Assembly (NCBI RefSeq): GCF_004353905.1
Contig: NZ_SMOD01000017.1
Coordinates: 1 to 64,000, forward strand
Length of the DNA: 64,000 bases
Direction: 5' to 3'
From: Paraburkholderia guartelaensis
GTDB lineage: Bacteria; Pseudomonadota; Gammaproteobacteria; Burkholderiales; Burkholderiaceae
The notes beneath the pieces are model-generated. The model did no database searches and was not told the origin of the DNA. It was given only the letters and a program-made list of their open reading frames with translations. The position numbers were made by a program, and so were the translations under genes. Positions 25,709 through 34,243 of this stretch are shown one piece after another. How positions within the stretch are numbered: position 1 is the stretch's first letter; each line of letters opens with the position of its first letter.

Positions 25709-26125
25709 TCAGGGAGTTTGATCCGCCGGAACCAGCCTCATCGCCTTACCACCTAGTTTCGGGGCGAGCTTCTGCTGGACCGCGACTACCGCCGGAAGCG
25801 GGCGCCATGCCACGGTCATGCTATCGACAAGTCCCGCATCGTTTAGATGCATGTGATCCATGCCGTCGATCACGCTGTCACCGAGTCTGATCGTGAAGAC
25901 GGCAACAAAGTCAGCCCCGTCGCGCAGGAGGAGCTTCGGCTCGAAGGCGTCCACAATGCCAAGAAGTTGGGTCAGGACATTCACCACGCTCTCGATCCCT
26001 TCGAAGGGAGCGGGAGCGATTGGGCTGCGCAGGACGACGTTATCCGCCATGTGGGCCTTGGTCCCTTCGACGTCGCGTCTGCCCATGGCTTTGAGGTAAG
26101 CGTCAAGATGTTCAGTGGTGGCCAT
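25709..26125 (-). CDS. SnoaL/NTF2-like small protein
   Basis: This is a 138-residue protein with the cone-shaped NTF2-like fold pattern: HLDAYLKAMGRRDVEGTKAHMADNV at the start (helix-helix), SPIAPAPFEGIESVVNVLTQ, and the strand GDSVIDGMDHMHLN. Members act as enzymes (isomerases, hydrolases) or ligand carriers; no catalytic residues can be assigned here. It is transcribed away from the LysR gene at 26374 with 248 bases between, so LysR control is plausible. Confidence 0.78.
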   Translation of the reverse strand: MATTEHLDAYLKAMGRRDVEGTKAHMADNVVLRSPIAPAPFEGIESVVNVLTQLLGIVDAFEPKLLLRDGADFVAVFTIRLGDSVIDGMDHMHLNDAGLVDSMTVAWRPLPAVVAVQQKLAPKLGGKAMRLVPADQTP

Positions 26126-26373
26126 AACGATTCTCTCCTGATAGAACTGGCGCGCCGGCTAGGCGCGTTCGGTTGCCGAAACGCTGGCGCATGGGACGCT
26201 CGCTCACTCCACATAGGCGCGCCAGCACTTGAAGAAGCGCGACCGGTATCCCCCACGGGGGTAAGCCGCCTTTCAAGTCCATCGTAATGCCATTGACTCA
26301 GCGTCATTAACGGGGGTAGCGTTCACATCAGCCATGACAAAAATGTCACTAGTGAAATATCCGGGAGCCGATT

Positions 26374-27324
26374 GTGGAGAGTTTGAGCATGCTGGGAGGG
26401 CTAGAGGTCTTTGTCCAGACTGCGCGGACACGGAGCTTTGCCGAAGCGGGGCGAGATCTCGGCGTCTCAGCGTCAGCCGTCAGCAAAAGCATTTCCCGAC
26501 TTGAAGAGCGCGTTGGCGTGCGGCTCTTTCAACGCAGCACGAGGAGCGTCCGACTTACGTCCGAAGGCGAGGTGTTCCTGGAAAGGTGCAGACGAATCAT
26601 CGGGGAAGTTCAGGCCGCGGAAGATGAACTCAGCGCGATGGCACAACACCCGCGAGGGAGGCTAAGGGTCGGGCTGGCACTTTCGGCGGGGCTACCACTG
26701 CCCGTGCTTTCAGCGTTCATGGAGCGCCATCCCGAGATTGAACTCGATCTTGATTTCACTGATCGACTGGTCGATGTAATCGACGAAGGTTTTGACGTAG
26801 TTATTCGTGGGAGCGCACTTCGAGATTCGCGCCTGGTATCTCGCCCACTGGGTTCCTGGCGCGCCTGTCTGGTGGCCGCGCCGGCGTACCTGGAAAGAAA
26901 CGGGACTCCTGCGAAACCGGATGATCTTTTGAATCATGCATGTCTGCACTATCGCTGGACACCTACTGGAAAACTGTATCAATGGCCGCTGCGGCATTCA
27001 ACATTCACAGCAGCAGGCTCGTCGCTGCCTTTGACGATGGTGTGCAACAGCCTGGACGTCATGCTTTATTTGGCGCTGGCGGGGCGCGGGATCACATGTG
27101 TGCCGGACTTCTCTGTCAAGAACGCGATCGCAGATGGACGCCTGAAAACCGTTCTTGACAACTACGTGGCGGACTCCAACTCTATTCACGTGGTGTGGCC
27201 CAGCAATCGAAAAATGACGCCAAAGGTGCGCGTCTTCGTGGATTTTGTGCGCGCCAATTTTGGCAAGCATCTGGTCACTGAAACGGATGACCGGAAACGA
27301 AAAAGGGTTCGGTCGGACGCCTGA
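26374..27324 (+). CDS. LysR-family transcriptional regulator
   Basis: This is a 316-residue LTTR. The N-terminal helix-turn-helix (GLEVFVQTARTRSFAEAGRD, SASAVSKSISRLEERVGVRLFQRSTR quoted in part) fits the family, and a ligand domain ends with PKVRVFVDFV. GTG 26374 with GGGAG upstream and ATG 26389 with GGAGAG upstream are both possible starts. The clustered RSTRSVRLTSEG wing is typical of the CrgA/DhcR subgroup. It diverges from the SnoaL-like gene, which may be its target. Confidence 0.9.
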   Translation: MESLSMLGGLEVFVQTARTRSFAEAGRDLGVSASAVSKSISRLEERVGVRLFQRSTRSVRLTSEGEVFLERCRRIIGEVQAAEDELSAMAQHPRGRLRVGLALSAGLPLPVLSAFMERHPEIELDLDFTDRLVDVIDEGFDVVIRGSALRDSRLVSRPLGSWRACLVAAPAYLERNGTPAKPDDLLNHACLHYRWTPTGKLYQWPLRHSTFTAAGSSLPLTMVCNSLDVMLYLALAGRGITCVPDFSVKNAIADGRLKTVLDNYVADSNSIHVVWPSNRKMTPKVRVFVDFVRANFGKHLVTETDDRKRKRVRSDA

Positions 27325-27540
27325 ATACTTCTCGCCTCACGGGAGCGGTGCTCGATAGACGAACGCGACGCGGTGACCTACCGTCGTTCGTCAAGACTTC
27401 ACGTCAACGGCGGCGTCCAGGGTGAACCGGCCGTCCATGCCGTGATCGAGACCGACGGCAGGTTGGCCGAAGCCCGCGACCTGCCTACGTCTCCTCGCTA
27501 CCTCGGACCAGCGATTGCCCGACTCTGGACCTGGTTGCTG

Positions 27541-28458
27541 CTAAGGGCTGAAGTGGCCGACTCGCTCGGTACTGAAAGAGTTGACGATGAAATCGACAAA
27601 GACACGTGTCTTGGCCGAAATGAGCGTCCGTGACGCGTAGTAGAGTGAAATTGCGCCGACATCGGCGTACCAGTCCGGCAGCAGCCGAATGAGATCTCCG
27701 CGCTCCAGATCGGGCAGCACATCGAACAGTGCGATCAACGACACCCCCAAGCCGAGACGCGTGGCCTCGCGCATCGCGGCCGGATCATTCACAATAATGG
27801 TTTCGGTGAGCGTTCCCGCCATCTCGCTACCGTTGGCAGTCCGTAGCATCCAGTGACGAATCCTCCCCGTGCGCGGCGAGCGCATGACGATGCCGTTGTA
27901 GGCCGCGAGTCCTGAGGGATCGGTCGGTAGCGATCGGCTGGACATGTAGGCCGGAGAGGCCACGGCAACGCCATGCACCGGAGCGAGCGTGCGCGCTACG
28001 AGACCGGGCGCGAGATCGAAGCCACCGCCGATGGCAGCGTCGTAGTTCTCGGCGATCAGATCCACTGGCCGGTTTTCGAAGTGCCACTCCGGGCGGATTC
28101 GCGGGTACTTCGCCAGAAAGGCCGGCAATAAGGGCAGGACTTGCGTGATGCCAAATGTCGGGGGCATGCTGACTTTCAGGACACCCGCCGGCTCGCTGCT
28201 TTGCGCTGCCGCTTCGGCAATGGCGGCCTGGAGTGCGTCGAGATTGCCGCCGATCGACATCAGGAACCGTTCGCCGGCTTCCGTGAGCGCGAGTTTGCGG
28301 GTCGATCGTTGAAAGAGCCGTACTCCGAGATTGCGTTCGAGCATCGCCACGTTTCGGCTGACCGCGGCCGCAGTCAATCCCAGCCTGCGCCCAGCTTCCG
28401 CAAAACTGCCGCCTTCAGCGGCTCTCACGAACGATTCGAGGTTCGCCAGAGTTTCCAT
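27541..28458 (-). CDS. LysR-family transcriptional regulator
   Basis: This is a 305-residue LTTR with ESFVRAAEGGSFAEAGRRLG and TAAAVSRNVAMLE at the N-terminus, followed by LFQRSTRKLALTEAG and a substrate domain ending TRVFVDFIVNSF. It is divergent from the oxidoreductase at 28574 (115 bases apart), which is the most likely regulated gene. It is close in type to the LysR at 26374, facing it in the opposite direction 216 bases away, so the pair may be paralogues. Confidence 0.9.
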   Translation of the reverse strand: METLANLESFVRAAEGGSFAEAGRRLGLTAAAVSRNVAMLERNLGVRLFQRSTRKLALTEAGERFLMSIGGNLDALQAAIAEAAAQSSEPAGVLKVSMPPTFGITQVLPLLPAFLAKYPRIRPEWHFENRPVDLIAENYDAAIGGGFDLAPGLVARTLAPVHGVAVASPAYMSSRSLPTDPSGLAAYNGIVMRSPRTGRIRHWMLRTANGSEMAGTLTETIIVNDPAAMREATRLGLGVSLIALFDVLPDLERGDLIRLLPDWYADVGAISLYYASRTLISAKTRVFVDFIVNSFSTERVGHFSP

Positions 28459-28573
28459 ATACAGCGTTGATCCTCAACGTTTGCTTGAAGCCAGAACAAG
28501 ACAATACCCCCTAATCTCGATGCAATAAAGTGCCTAATCTCACTCCCGACGACCTCAACCAGGAGTGAAATTA

Positions 28574-29590
28574 ATGAAAGCTATTGTTCTTACCCGCTTC
28601 GGCGAGCCGGAAAAAGTTCTTGAACTGAAGACGCTGCCTGATCCGACGCCACCCGGGCCTGGCGAAGTCGTGGTTCGCGTGACCAAGCGTCAGCTTCATC
28701 CCGGCAATCTCGCGATGGTCCGAGGCAAGTTCAATATCCCGCTGCCGGAAGACGGATTCCTGATCCCGGGTGGTGATGGTATGGGCATCGTCGAGGCCGT
28801 AGGCGAAGGCGTGAATTCCGCCAGTGTGAAGCCGGGCACGCGCGTGATCTTCAATCCGAGCCCGGGCGCCTGGGCAGAGCGTCTCAAGGCGCGCGCCGAG
28901 CTTGTGACACCCATCCCGGATGATTTGCCCGATGCTATCGCTGCCCAGATGCTCCCTAACGCTGTGATTGCGCTCATGCTGCTGAGGGCAGCACAACGCG
29001 CAGTACCGGACGCCGGTCGTGAGATACCGATTCTTTTGAATGCGGCGGGCTCTTCGGTAGCACGCTTTCTGACGATTGCGGCCCGCAGCCGCGGGTTGAA
29101 CGTGGTGGGCACGGTTCGAAGCAGTATTGGGGCGGAAATCCTCTCAGCAAGGTTCCCGGATTTGCCGGTGATTTCGACGGCCGATCCGGACTGGCTCGAC
29201 CAGGTTCGCCGTGCCACGGGAGGGCGGCCGCTTCAGGTCATCATGGATCCGGTGGGCGGAGCGATGGTGAGCGATCTGGTTTCGCTGCTCGGCGACGGCG
29301 GAGCCCTGTTGTTTTACGGCGGGATGTCCCCGGAACCCATCACATTCCCGTCTGGCGGGCTGGCGCATCACGAGATCATGTTCAATGGCGTGTCGTCTTC
29401 GCGCTGGGTGCAGACCACGTCGGCCGAACAGCGTCGTGAGGATGTGGCCGAGGCCATCGGGATCGGCCGCACCGCGCCCGAGCAGTTCGAGGTGGCGGCC
29501 GATTACGATCTGGCCCGCTTCGCCGATGCGATCGAGCATCTTGAGCGTGCATATCGCAACGGAGCAATCCTTCTCAGCTCGGATTCGTAA
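28574..29590 (+). CDS. Zinc-independent quinone-type alcohol/enoyl oxidoreductase (MDR superfamily)
   Basis: This is a 338-residue medium-chain dehydrogenase/reductase. The N-terminal GroES-like domain begins MKAIVLTRFGEPEKVLELK and includes PGPGEVVVRVTKRQLHPGN. The cofactor domain has LNAAGSSVARFLTIAARSRG and the MDPVGGAMVSDLVSLLGDGG segment. Zinc ligands are absent, so it belongs with quinone oxidoreductases and enoyl reductases (MECR/ETR-like), using NADPH. ATG 28574 is chosen because CAGGAG stands eight bases upstream; a GTG at 28565 would overlap that site. Probably controlled by the divergent LysR. Confidence 0.85.
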   Translation: MKAIVLTRFGEPEKVLELKTLPDPTPPGPGEVVVRVTKRQLHPGNLAMVRGKFNIPLPEDGFLIPGGDGMGIVEAVGEGVNSASVKPGTRVIFNPSPGAWAERLKARAELVTPIPDDLPDAIAAQMLPNAVIALMLLRAAQRAVPDAGREIPILLNAAGSSVARFLTIAARSRGLNVVGTVRSSIGAEILSARFPDLPVISTADPDWLDQVRRATGGRPLQVIMDPVGGAMVSDLVSLLGDGGALLFYGGMSPEPITFPSGGLAHHEIMFNGVSSSRWVQTTSAEQRREDVAEAIGIGRTAPEQFEVAADYDLARFADAIEHLERAYRNGAILLSSDS

Positions 29591-29825
29591 CGTCCCCGGC
29601 CGAAGCAGGCGTCTCACAGGAACGTGACACGTCGCTTCTTCCGGTACCCCGATCCAGCCGCTAGAGATTTGAATCATGCAATGTACGGGGCACATAATCG
29701 ATACGTCGATCAACTGATGATGATGGATACGTGCGGCCAGACTTTCGCTCGACAGGACCACAGGTGGAGGCGAAAAAGACGCAAGAGTAGAATGAGTCTC
29801 CTGCAACTGAAGTCAGGTCAGCAGA

Positions 29826-30800
29826 ATGAACCTCGCGCGAATCGACCTCAACCTATTGCGGGTATTCGATGCGGTATTTGAAGATCGCAATCTAATTCGC
29901 GCAGGGAAGCGGCTGAACCTTAGTCACTCAGCTATCAGTCACGCGCTTGGAAGATTACGAGACGTGCTGGAGGACGATCTCTTCATCCGGACAGCGAAGG
30001 GAATGGAACCTACGGCACGGTCCGTAGCAATGGCGGCGGGCATTCGCCACGCGTTACTCCAGATTCAGGGCGCGTTGGGCGACGAGCCCTTCGTAGCGCA
30101 TCTGGCCACCCGCGAATTCGTTCTGGCAGCGAATGATTACATCACAATAGTTCTGCTAAGCCAGTTGAGCCGGAAACTGTTCGTCGAAAGTCCACTCGTC
30201 AATCTGGTGGTGCGACCTTCCACGCGGCTTGATCTGGCGGGTCAGCTCGATATCGGTCGAATCGATATTGCCATAGGGACCTTTGCGGACGTTCCCCCGC
30301 GATTCCAGTCGATGCCGATATGGAAGCAAACAGAATCGATACTTGTTCATAGAAGTCATCCGATAGGCGGTAACCGCGCAGTGACGGAGGAGGATCTTCT
30401 AACGTTTCCGCTGGTCGTGACGTCCCTCGGTGGATCCGAAGAGGGCGCCGTGGACGGGTTCATCGTTGAGCGAGGTCTCGCGCGGCAATCTGAAATGTTT
30501 GACCGTCAGGCGTTGGAGCAGGCATATGGCGGGGGATCGCGTTCGCCACGGTTACGAGTTTGCGTCGCGCATTCGCTTGCCATTCCTGCATTGCTGCGCA
30601 ATAGCGAAATGCTCGCGCTGATGCCGTCTCCCCTTGCGAGTGAATTCGAGAAACTGGGGGAGTTCCGTGCGTTTCAAACGCCTTATCCCACTCGTGGCGC
30701 CTCCGTCGTGGCCGTTTGGCACAGCCGGAACGAACACGATCCCGCACTTAAGTGGCTAAGAGCACAAATTCTTGATGTGGCAGAACACATCAAAAGTTAA
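29826..30800 (+). CDS. LysR-family regulator, NodD/SyrM-like subgroup
   Basis: This is a 324-residue LTTR beginning MNLARIDLNLLRVFDAVFED with RNLIRAGKRLNLSHSAISHA and LGRLRDVLEDDLFIRTAKG. The 'VFEDRN...LNLSHSAISHALGRLR' pattern belongs to the NodD/NahR/PcpR branch, which often senses aromatic compounds. The C-terminal substrate domain is complete. It follows the oxidoreductase by 235 bases; no divergent gene is evident, so its target is unclear. The region after the gene contains a decayed glycosyltransferase fragment. Confidence 0.9.
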   Translation: MNLARIDLNLLRVFDAVFEDRNLIRAGKRLNLSHSAISHALGRLRDVLEDDLFIRTAKGMEPTARSVAMAAGIRHALLQIQGALGDEPFVAHLATREFVLAANDYITIVLLSQLSRKLFVESPLVNLVVRPSTRLDLAGQLDIGRIDIAIGTFADVPPRFQSMPIWKQTESILVHRSHPIGGNRAVTEEDLLTFPLVVTSLGGSEEGAVDGFIVERGLARQSEMFDRQALEQAYGGGSRSPRLRVCVAHSLAIPALLRNSEMLALMPSPLASEFEKLGEFRAFQTPYPTRGASVVAVWHSRNEHDPALKWLRAQILDVAEHIKS

Positions 30801-30851
30801 TGTCACTTGTGCGTCGTTCGTCGATGGGCCGAACGAATAGGCGTTCACTGT

Positions 30852-31037
30852 TCAAACTTCAAGTGAAGTTATCAATCGGCGGGGGTCCGCCTCCGCGTCG
30901 AATGCTGTAAACCCCTTCGCCATTTTTTCGCGCGCTCGAAAGCGCGGCGTGTCGAACACCAGACGGGCAGCACGACGCACGCTCTCTGGGTCTGCCCGGC
31001 TCGGGTCCAGATCGACACCGACGCCGGACAATTGTCG
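30852..31037 (-). pseudogene. Glycosyltransferase C-terminal remnant
   Basis: A reverse-strand frame of 61 residues, ending at stop 30852-30854, reads ...SGVGVDLDPSRADPESVRRA, then ARLVFDTPRFRAREKMAKGF and ends ITSLEV. This matches the C-terminal end of MGT/UGT-type glycosyltransferases (G.GVxLDP.RADxExV...VLxxPxFR..A). An in-frame stop at 31038-31040 and no start codon show that it is only the tail of a former gene. The family call is from pattern memory, not alignment. Confidence 0.45.
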
Positions 31038-31040
31038 TCA

Positions 31041-31585
31041 CGAGCATGATCACATCAGATTCGTTGGCGAGCCCAATTAGGGCCGGTCCAACCAACTGGC
31101 CGGAATCGCGTTCAATCGGTTATTGCACAAATTTCAATTCGAACGACAAGAAGACTATGAGAACATTCCCTTCGATAGTCGATTGATCGTATGCCGAAGT
31201 GATTATCGGCGTTTCGCTCCGCTGATGACGCTATGGGTGCTTGATGAGCAGGTCTCCGCCTGCACGCACGCAAATCCAATTGAAGACGAGCGCTCAAATC
31301 CTGAAGCATTTCGTGGCTATGCGCCGCTATCACCGCATAGCCGGCGAACGTTGTCTCCATTGTCTTCCAGGCAAGTGGCGACTGTTCGCCGATTCGGAAC
31401 CTTCATGGGTTCCCCTACCGCGATGGGAACACCGCGAACACGGAAAGACACATGCACAGCAAGTCCGCCTCATTTCGTCACTCGCTCTGCCGCAAGCGTC
31501 ACATCGAAATAATGGCCTTGTGGCGCGCCGGGGCAAAGTGTCAAACGTGGCCAACGTGCCCTGCAGACGTGTGGAGTTGCATCAA
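31041..31585. other. Intergenic region upstream of the ECF sigma gene
   Basis: These 545 bases contain overlapping short frames in both directions but none has a recognisable family or a convincing ribosome site. A frame in phase with the sigma factor runs from 31241, but its first 115 residues are low-complexity mixed-composition sequence unlike sigma factors, so the true start is placed at 31586. The sigma promoter is presumably within 31450-31580. Confidence 0.45.
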
Positions 31586-32089
31586 ATGAGCAGTACAGAC
31601 TTACCCAACATGCTCCCTGCGATGCTCCCGCGTCTCTGGGCATTTGCGCTACGCCTCACTCGCGACAGGCATGACGCTGAGGATCTGGTTCAACGCGCGT
31701 GTGTCCGGGCGTTGGAGCGCGTGGATCAACTTCAGCCGGAAACTGCGCCGCTGAGCTGGATGTTTTCGATCGTCCACACGACCTGGATCAACGAACTGCA
31801 GGCCCGCAATGTACGCGATCGATCCAGCGCTGAATGGGATGAGAGTCGTATCCAGAACGTTCCTGACCAATCGGTAAGGACACCAGAGGAGGTGCTAATG
31901 AGCAGGCAGATTATCGGGGCGGTGATGCGACTGCCGGAGGCGCAACGCGCAGTGATGCTGCTGATTGCCCTTGAGGGCATGAGTTACGCAGAAACGGCCG
32001 AGATTCTCAACGTGCCGATTGGAACGGTGATGAGCCGGCTGTCGCGGGCACGGCAGACAATTGGTGAGGGCTTCACGAGTGGCCGGTAA
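31586..32089 (+). CDS. ECF-type sigma-70 family RNA polymerase sigma factor
   Basis: This is a 167-residue sigma factor with region 2 (LWAFALRLTRDRHDAEDLVQ, RACVRALERV, SWMFSIVHTTWINELQ; ~15-75) and region 4 (LPEAQRAVMLLIALEGMSYA, EILNVPIGTVMSRLSRARQ; ~105-160). It is of standard ECF length. ATG 31586 has GTGGAG nine bases upstream. No anti-sigma gene is next to it, as is common for the group with short tails. It is convergent with the SnoaL-like gene at 32174-32719. Target promoters cannot be predicted. Confidence 0.9.
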   Translation: MSSTDLPNMLPAMLPRLWAFALRLTRDRHDAEDLVQRACVRALERVDQLQPETAPLSWMFSIVHTTWINELQARNVRDRSSAEWDESRIQNVPDQSVRTPEEVLMSRQIIGAVMRLPEAQRAVMLLIALEGMSYAETAEILNVPIGTVMSRLSRARQTIGEGFTSGR

Positions 32090-32173
32090 AATCGCGGCCA
32101 CGGAAATCTTTTCTGGCGATGAATGTACTGAGACTTCCCGACAGAGTATTTCGCGTGGCCGCGGCCTCCTTGA

Positions 32174-32719
32174 TTAAAGCGGCTTGCCTTCGCTCGTCTT
32201 CCACTCTGGCATGAGCGTATTGGCAGGCAAAGCAGGATTGAGGACTTTTCGCGCAACCTCAACACCCGCTACTGGCAAGCCGACGCGATCCAGCAGGCCA
32301 ACCTGAACCAGCACCGAGGCCTGATCCCAATAGATATGTTCCCTGGCGAGACGTCCCTCTTCGAAGCGCGCGATGATCACAGCAGCGACCTCGATGCGTT
32401 TTCCAGTTGGAGGAACGCCGGGCAGAAAGTAGTCCATCTCGGACGAATGTGTGAAGGTGATCACCATCTCGTCAACGATCTGGTCTTCGCCGATCGTCCG
32501 GCTGACGGGGATAATCTCCATATCGGCTGGATTCACATTGAGGAAGTGATACTTGTAGAATCGGCGCAGTTCCGCGGAACCGTCACCACCCGTCAACGTT
32601 GGAACATGATTGACGTAAGGTGTGTCCGTCATGACGGACATTGCTGAATCCAGGTCGTGCGCCACCATCTCACTTTGAACATGGTGTTCCCAATTAGCTA
32701 CTCGAGGATCTGCTTTCAA
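32174..32719 (-). CDS. SnoaL-like polyketide-cyclase-family protein
   Basis: This is a 181-residue NTF2-like protein. The pattern is MTDTPYVNHVPTLTGG, ELRRFYKYHFLN, VDEMVITFTHSSEMDYFLPG and REHIYWDQASVLVQVGLLD, which matches the SnoaL/ester cyclase group. The start is TTG 32719, supported by AAAGGA six bases upstream; an out-of-frame ATG nearby would not give this product. Downstream of it converges the ECF sigma factor. Function unknown. Confidence 0.8.
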   Translation of the reverse strand: MKADPRVANWEHHVQSEMVAHDLDSAMSVMTDTPYVNHVPTLTGGDGSAELRRFYKYHFLNVNPADMEIIPVSRTIGEDQIVDEMVITFTHSSEMDYFLPGVPPTGKRIEVAAVIIARFEEGRLAREHIYWDQASVLVQVGLLDRVGLPVAGVEVARKVLNPALPANTLMPEWKTSEGKPL

Positions 32720-32957
32720 TTTTCATCCTTTGACAAATGCGTAGTCGAACGCAGCTTCTTTCGCGACGGCCGGTGATACGTCCTTTTGTATCGCCAACAC
32801 ATCTGGAAGAGGCTACATCTTGGATAACAGTCGGATTTGCAGACTTATTCCGGTGGCGCGCCATTGGCGAACCCCGCGCTTCTGTGATGAAAGTTATTGA
32901 ATACGGAGCGGGAACTAACACTGGACATCGAAGCGAACCAGGTGCTCGGAGAGCATT

Positions 32958-33203
32958 TCACACAATGCGACTCGCTGGCCGTCCGGTTCCAACATCGTGC
33001 AGGAACCGTTCGAGAATGCGATCGAAATCGTCCAGCGCTTCCCAGAACGAGGCGTGTCCAAGGGCCGCCATGCGATGACAACGTCCCTCCCACAAATTTC
33101 CATAGGCGACGGAGTCGACATGGTCGAGATCGATCATTCGATCTTCTGCACCATTCACGACTGCGAGAGGAACCGGGGATCTCTTTACGGCCAGTTCAAT
33201 TGA
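32958..33203 (-). pseudogene. C-terminal fragment of an alpha/beta hydrolase
   Basis: A reverse-strand frame of about 80 residues starts inside the end of the SDR gene and reads PVPLAVVNGAEDRMIDLDHV, then CHRMAALGHASFWEALDDF and DRILERFLHDVG. These are the last beta strands of an alpha/beta hydrolase with the triad Asp (GAED) and His (GHAS). The N-terminal half including the nucleophile is missing: in the same frame upstream the sequence is SDR-gene sequence. It is read as a gene remnant left after the SDR sequence was joined in, and its first 19 bases overlap the SDR 3' end. Confidence 0.6.
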
Positions 33204-33874
33204 TGCGTAACAGTAACGACAGTAAAAACCTCGTCTGCCGGGATGACGGCGCCTGTCGTAACGTCGGAGTCGGTCAGGTGCAGCACAGCGCCGACGATTT
33301 TCTGAGTGGTATTGACGTTGGCGGCTGCCACAGCGTTGACCTTCACGTTGTGCGTGTCGAGCTCGGTGGCGAGTGAGCGTGTGGCATGATGAATCCCGCC
33401 CGATATTAGCGACGGAATGAAAGCTGGCATGTTGCCTTCCGGCCGTACGCTGACGTTTGCGGTAATAGTGACGATATGGCCTTGCCTGTTTGCGGCCATA
33501 TGCTTCGCAGCCTGCTGAGAAGGGAAGATGAATCCCCGCAGACTCGTATCGACCATGTTTTCGATGTCTTCGGCCGTATAGTCCATCAACTGTTTGGTGA
33601 CGAAGACACTGGCGTTGTTGATCAGAATATCGACCTTGCCGAAGCGCTCGATCGCCCCGTCGATCAATGCCCTGGCGATCGCTGGTTTAGCGATGTCACC
33701 TGCCATAAAGGAAACGCGATCCGGATTGCCTAGCCTCGCTGCCACGCGCGAGCGCTCGGGCGTGTATGCAATGCCCACGACGTTATAGCCGCGCTTGAGA
33801 TAGGCATCTGCAACTGCGAGGCCGATACCGTTTGATATGCCCGTGACGATCACGGTTTTATTCCCGATGCTCAT
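33185..33874 (-). CDS. Atypical SDR lacking the Tyr-Lys pair
   Basis: This is a 229-residue short-chain dehydrogenase-like protein. The cofactor loop TGISNGIG is intact at 11-18, D60 and NNAS (86-89) are present, but where YxxxKGG is expected the sequence has PSLISGG (154-160), so the catalytic Tyr and Lys are replaced by Pro and Ser. The C-terminus ends VTHQLNWP, lacking the usual VDGG end. It may be a non-catalytic or unusual member, or decaying. The 3' end overlaps the hydrolase remnant. ATG 33874 is the chosen start. Confidence 0.7.
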   Translation of the reverse strand: MSIGNKTVIVTGISNGIGLAVADAYLKRGYNVVGIAYTPERSRVAARLGNPDRVSFMAGDIAKPAIARALIDGAIERFGKVDILINNASVFVTKQLMDYTAEDIENMVDTSLRGFIFPSQQAAKHMAANRQGHIVTITANVSVRPEGNMPAFIPSLISGGIHHATRSLATELDTHNVKVNAVAAANVNTTQKIVGAVLHLTDSDVTTGAVIPADEVFTVVTVTHQLNWP

Positions 33875-34243
33875 TCATTCCTCGCCGAAATAGTGTCAAG
33901 GGAAAGGAATCTATGCGACTTCATCGCGCGTTTGCGCGACGGTTCTATCCCGCTCAACGCATTGGATTCGTGGAATTCGTTAAGGATTACGCACTTAAAA
34001 GAACAGTTGTTCACGCCGCTTATTCCAGTAGCAATGTTGTACGCAACCGTTGGTCACGTCCGGCAACAGGTATCGGTGTACAGACAATTCATCAACGCTC
34101 GATCTAAGCTTTCGCGCCTGGAATAGTTCGAGGGGTCGACTGTTTTGTGAATCAGGACACGGAGGAAGCCACCTCGTCGGCGAACACCCGCGCGGTGACC
34201 AGCTCGGTAGTAGAGGAGTCTTTTACACATTCAAGGGACAGAC
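33875..34243. other. Region upstream of glnA
   Basis: These 369 bases separate the divergent SDR and the glutamine synthetase gene. No protein family was recognised in the short frames. A sigma-54 -24/-12 element (GG-N10-GC with TGGCAC-type bases) was looked for by eye and not found. The promoters for both genes must lie here. Confidence 0.45.

Noticed and set aside
31241..31585. N-terminal extension of the ECF sigma factor
   Set aside because: The 115 extra residues look non-coding and the ATG at 31586 begins region 2 at a normal distance.
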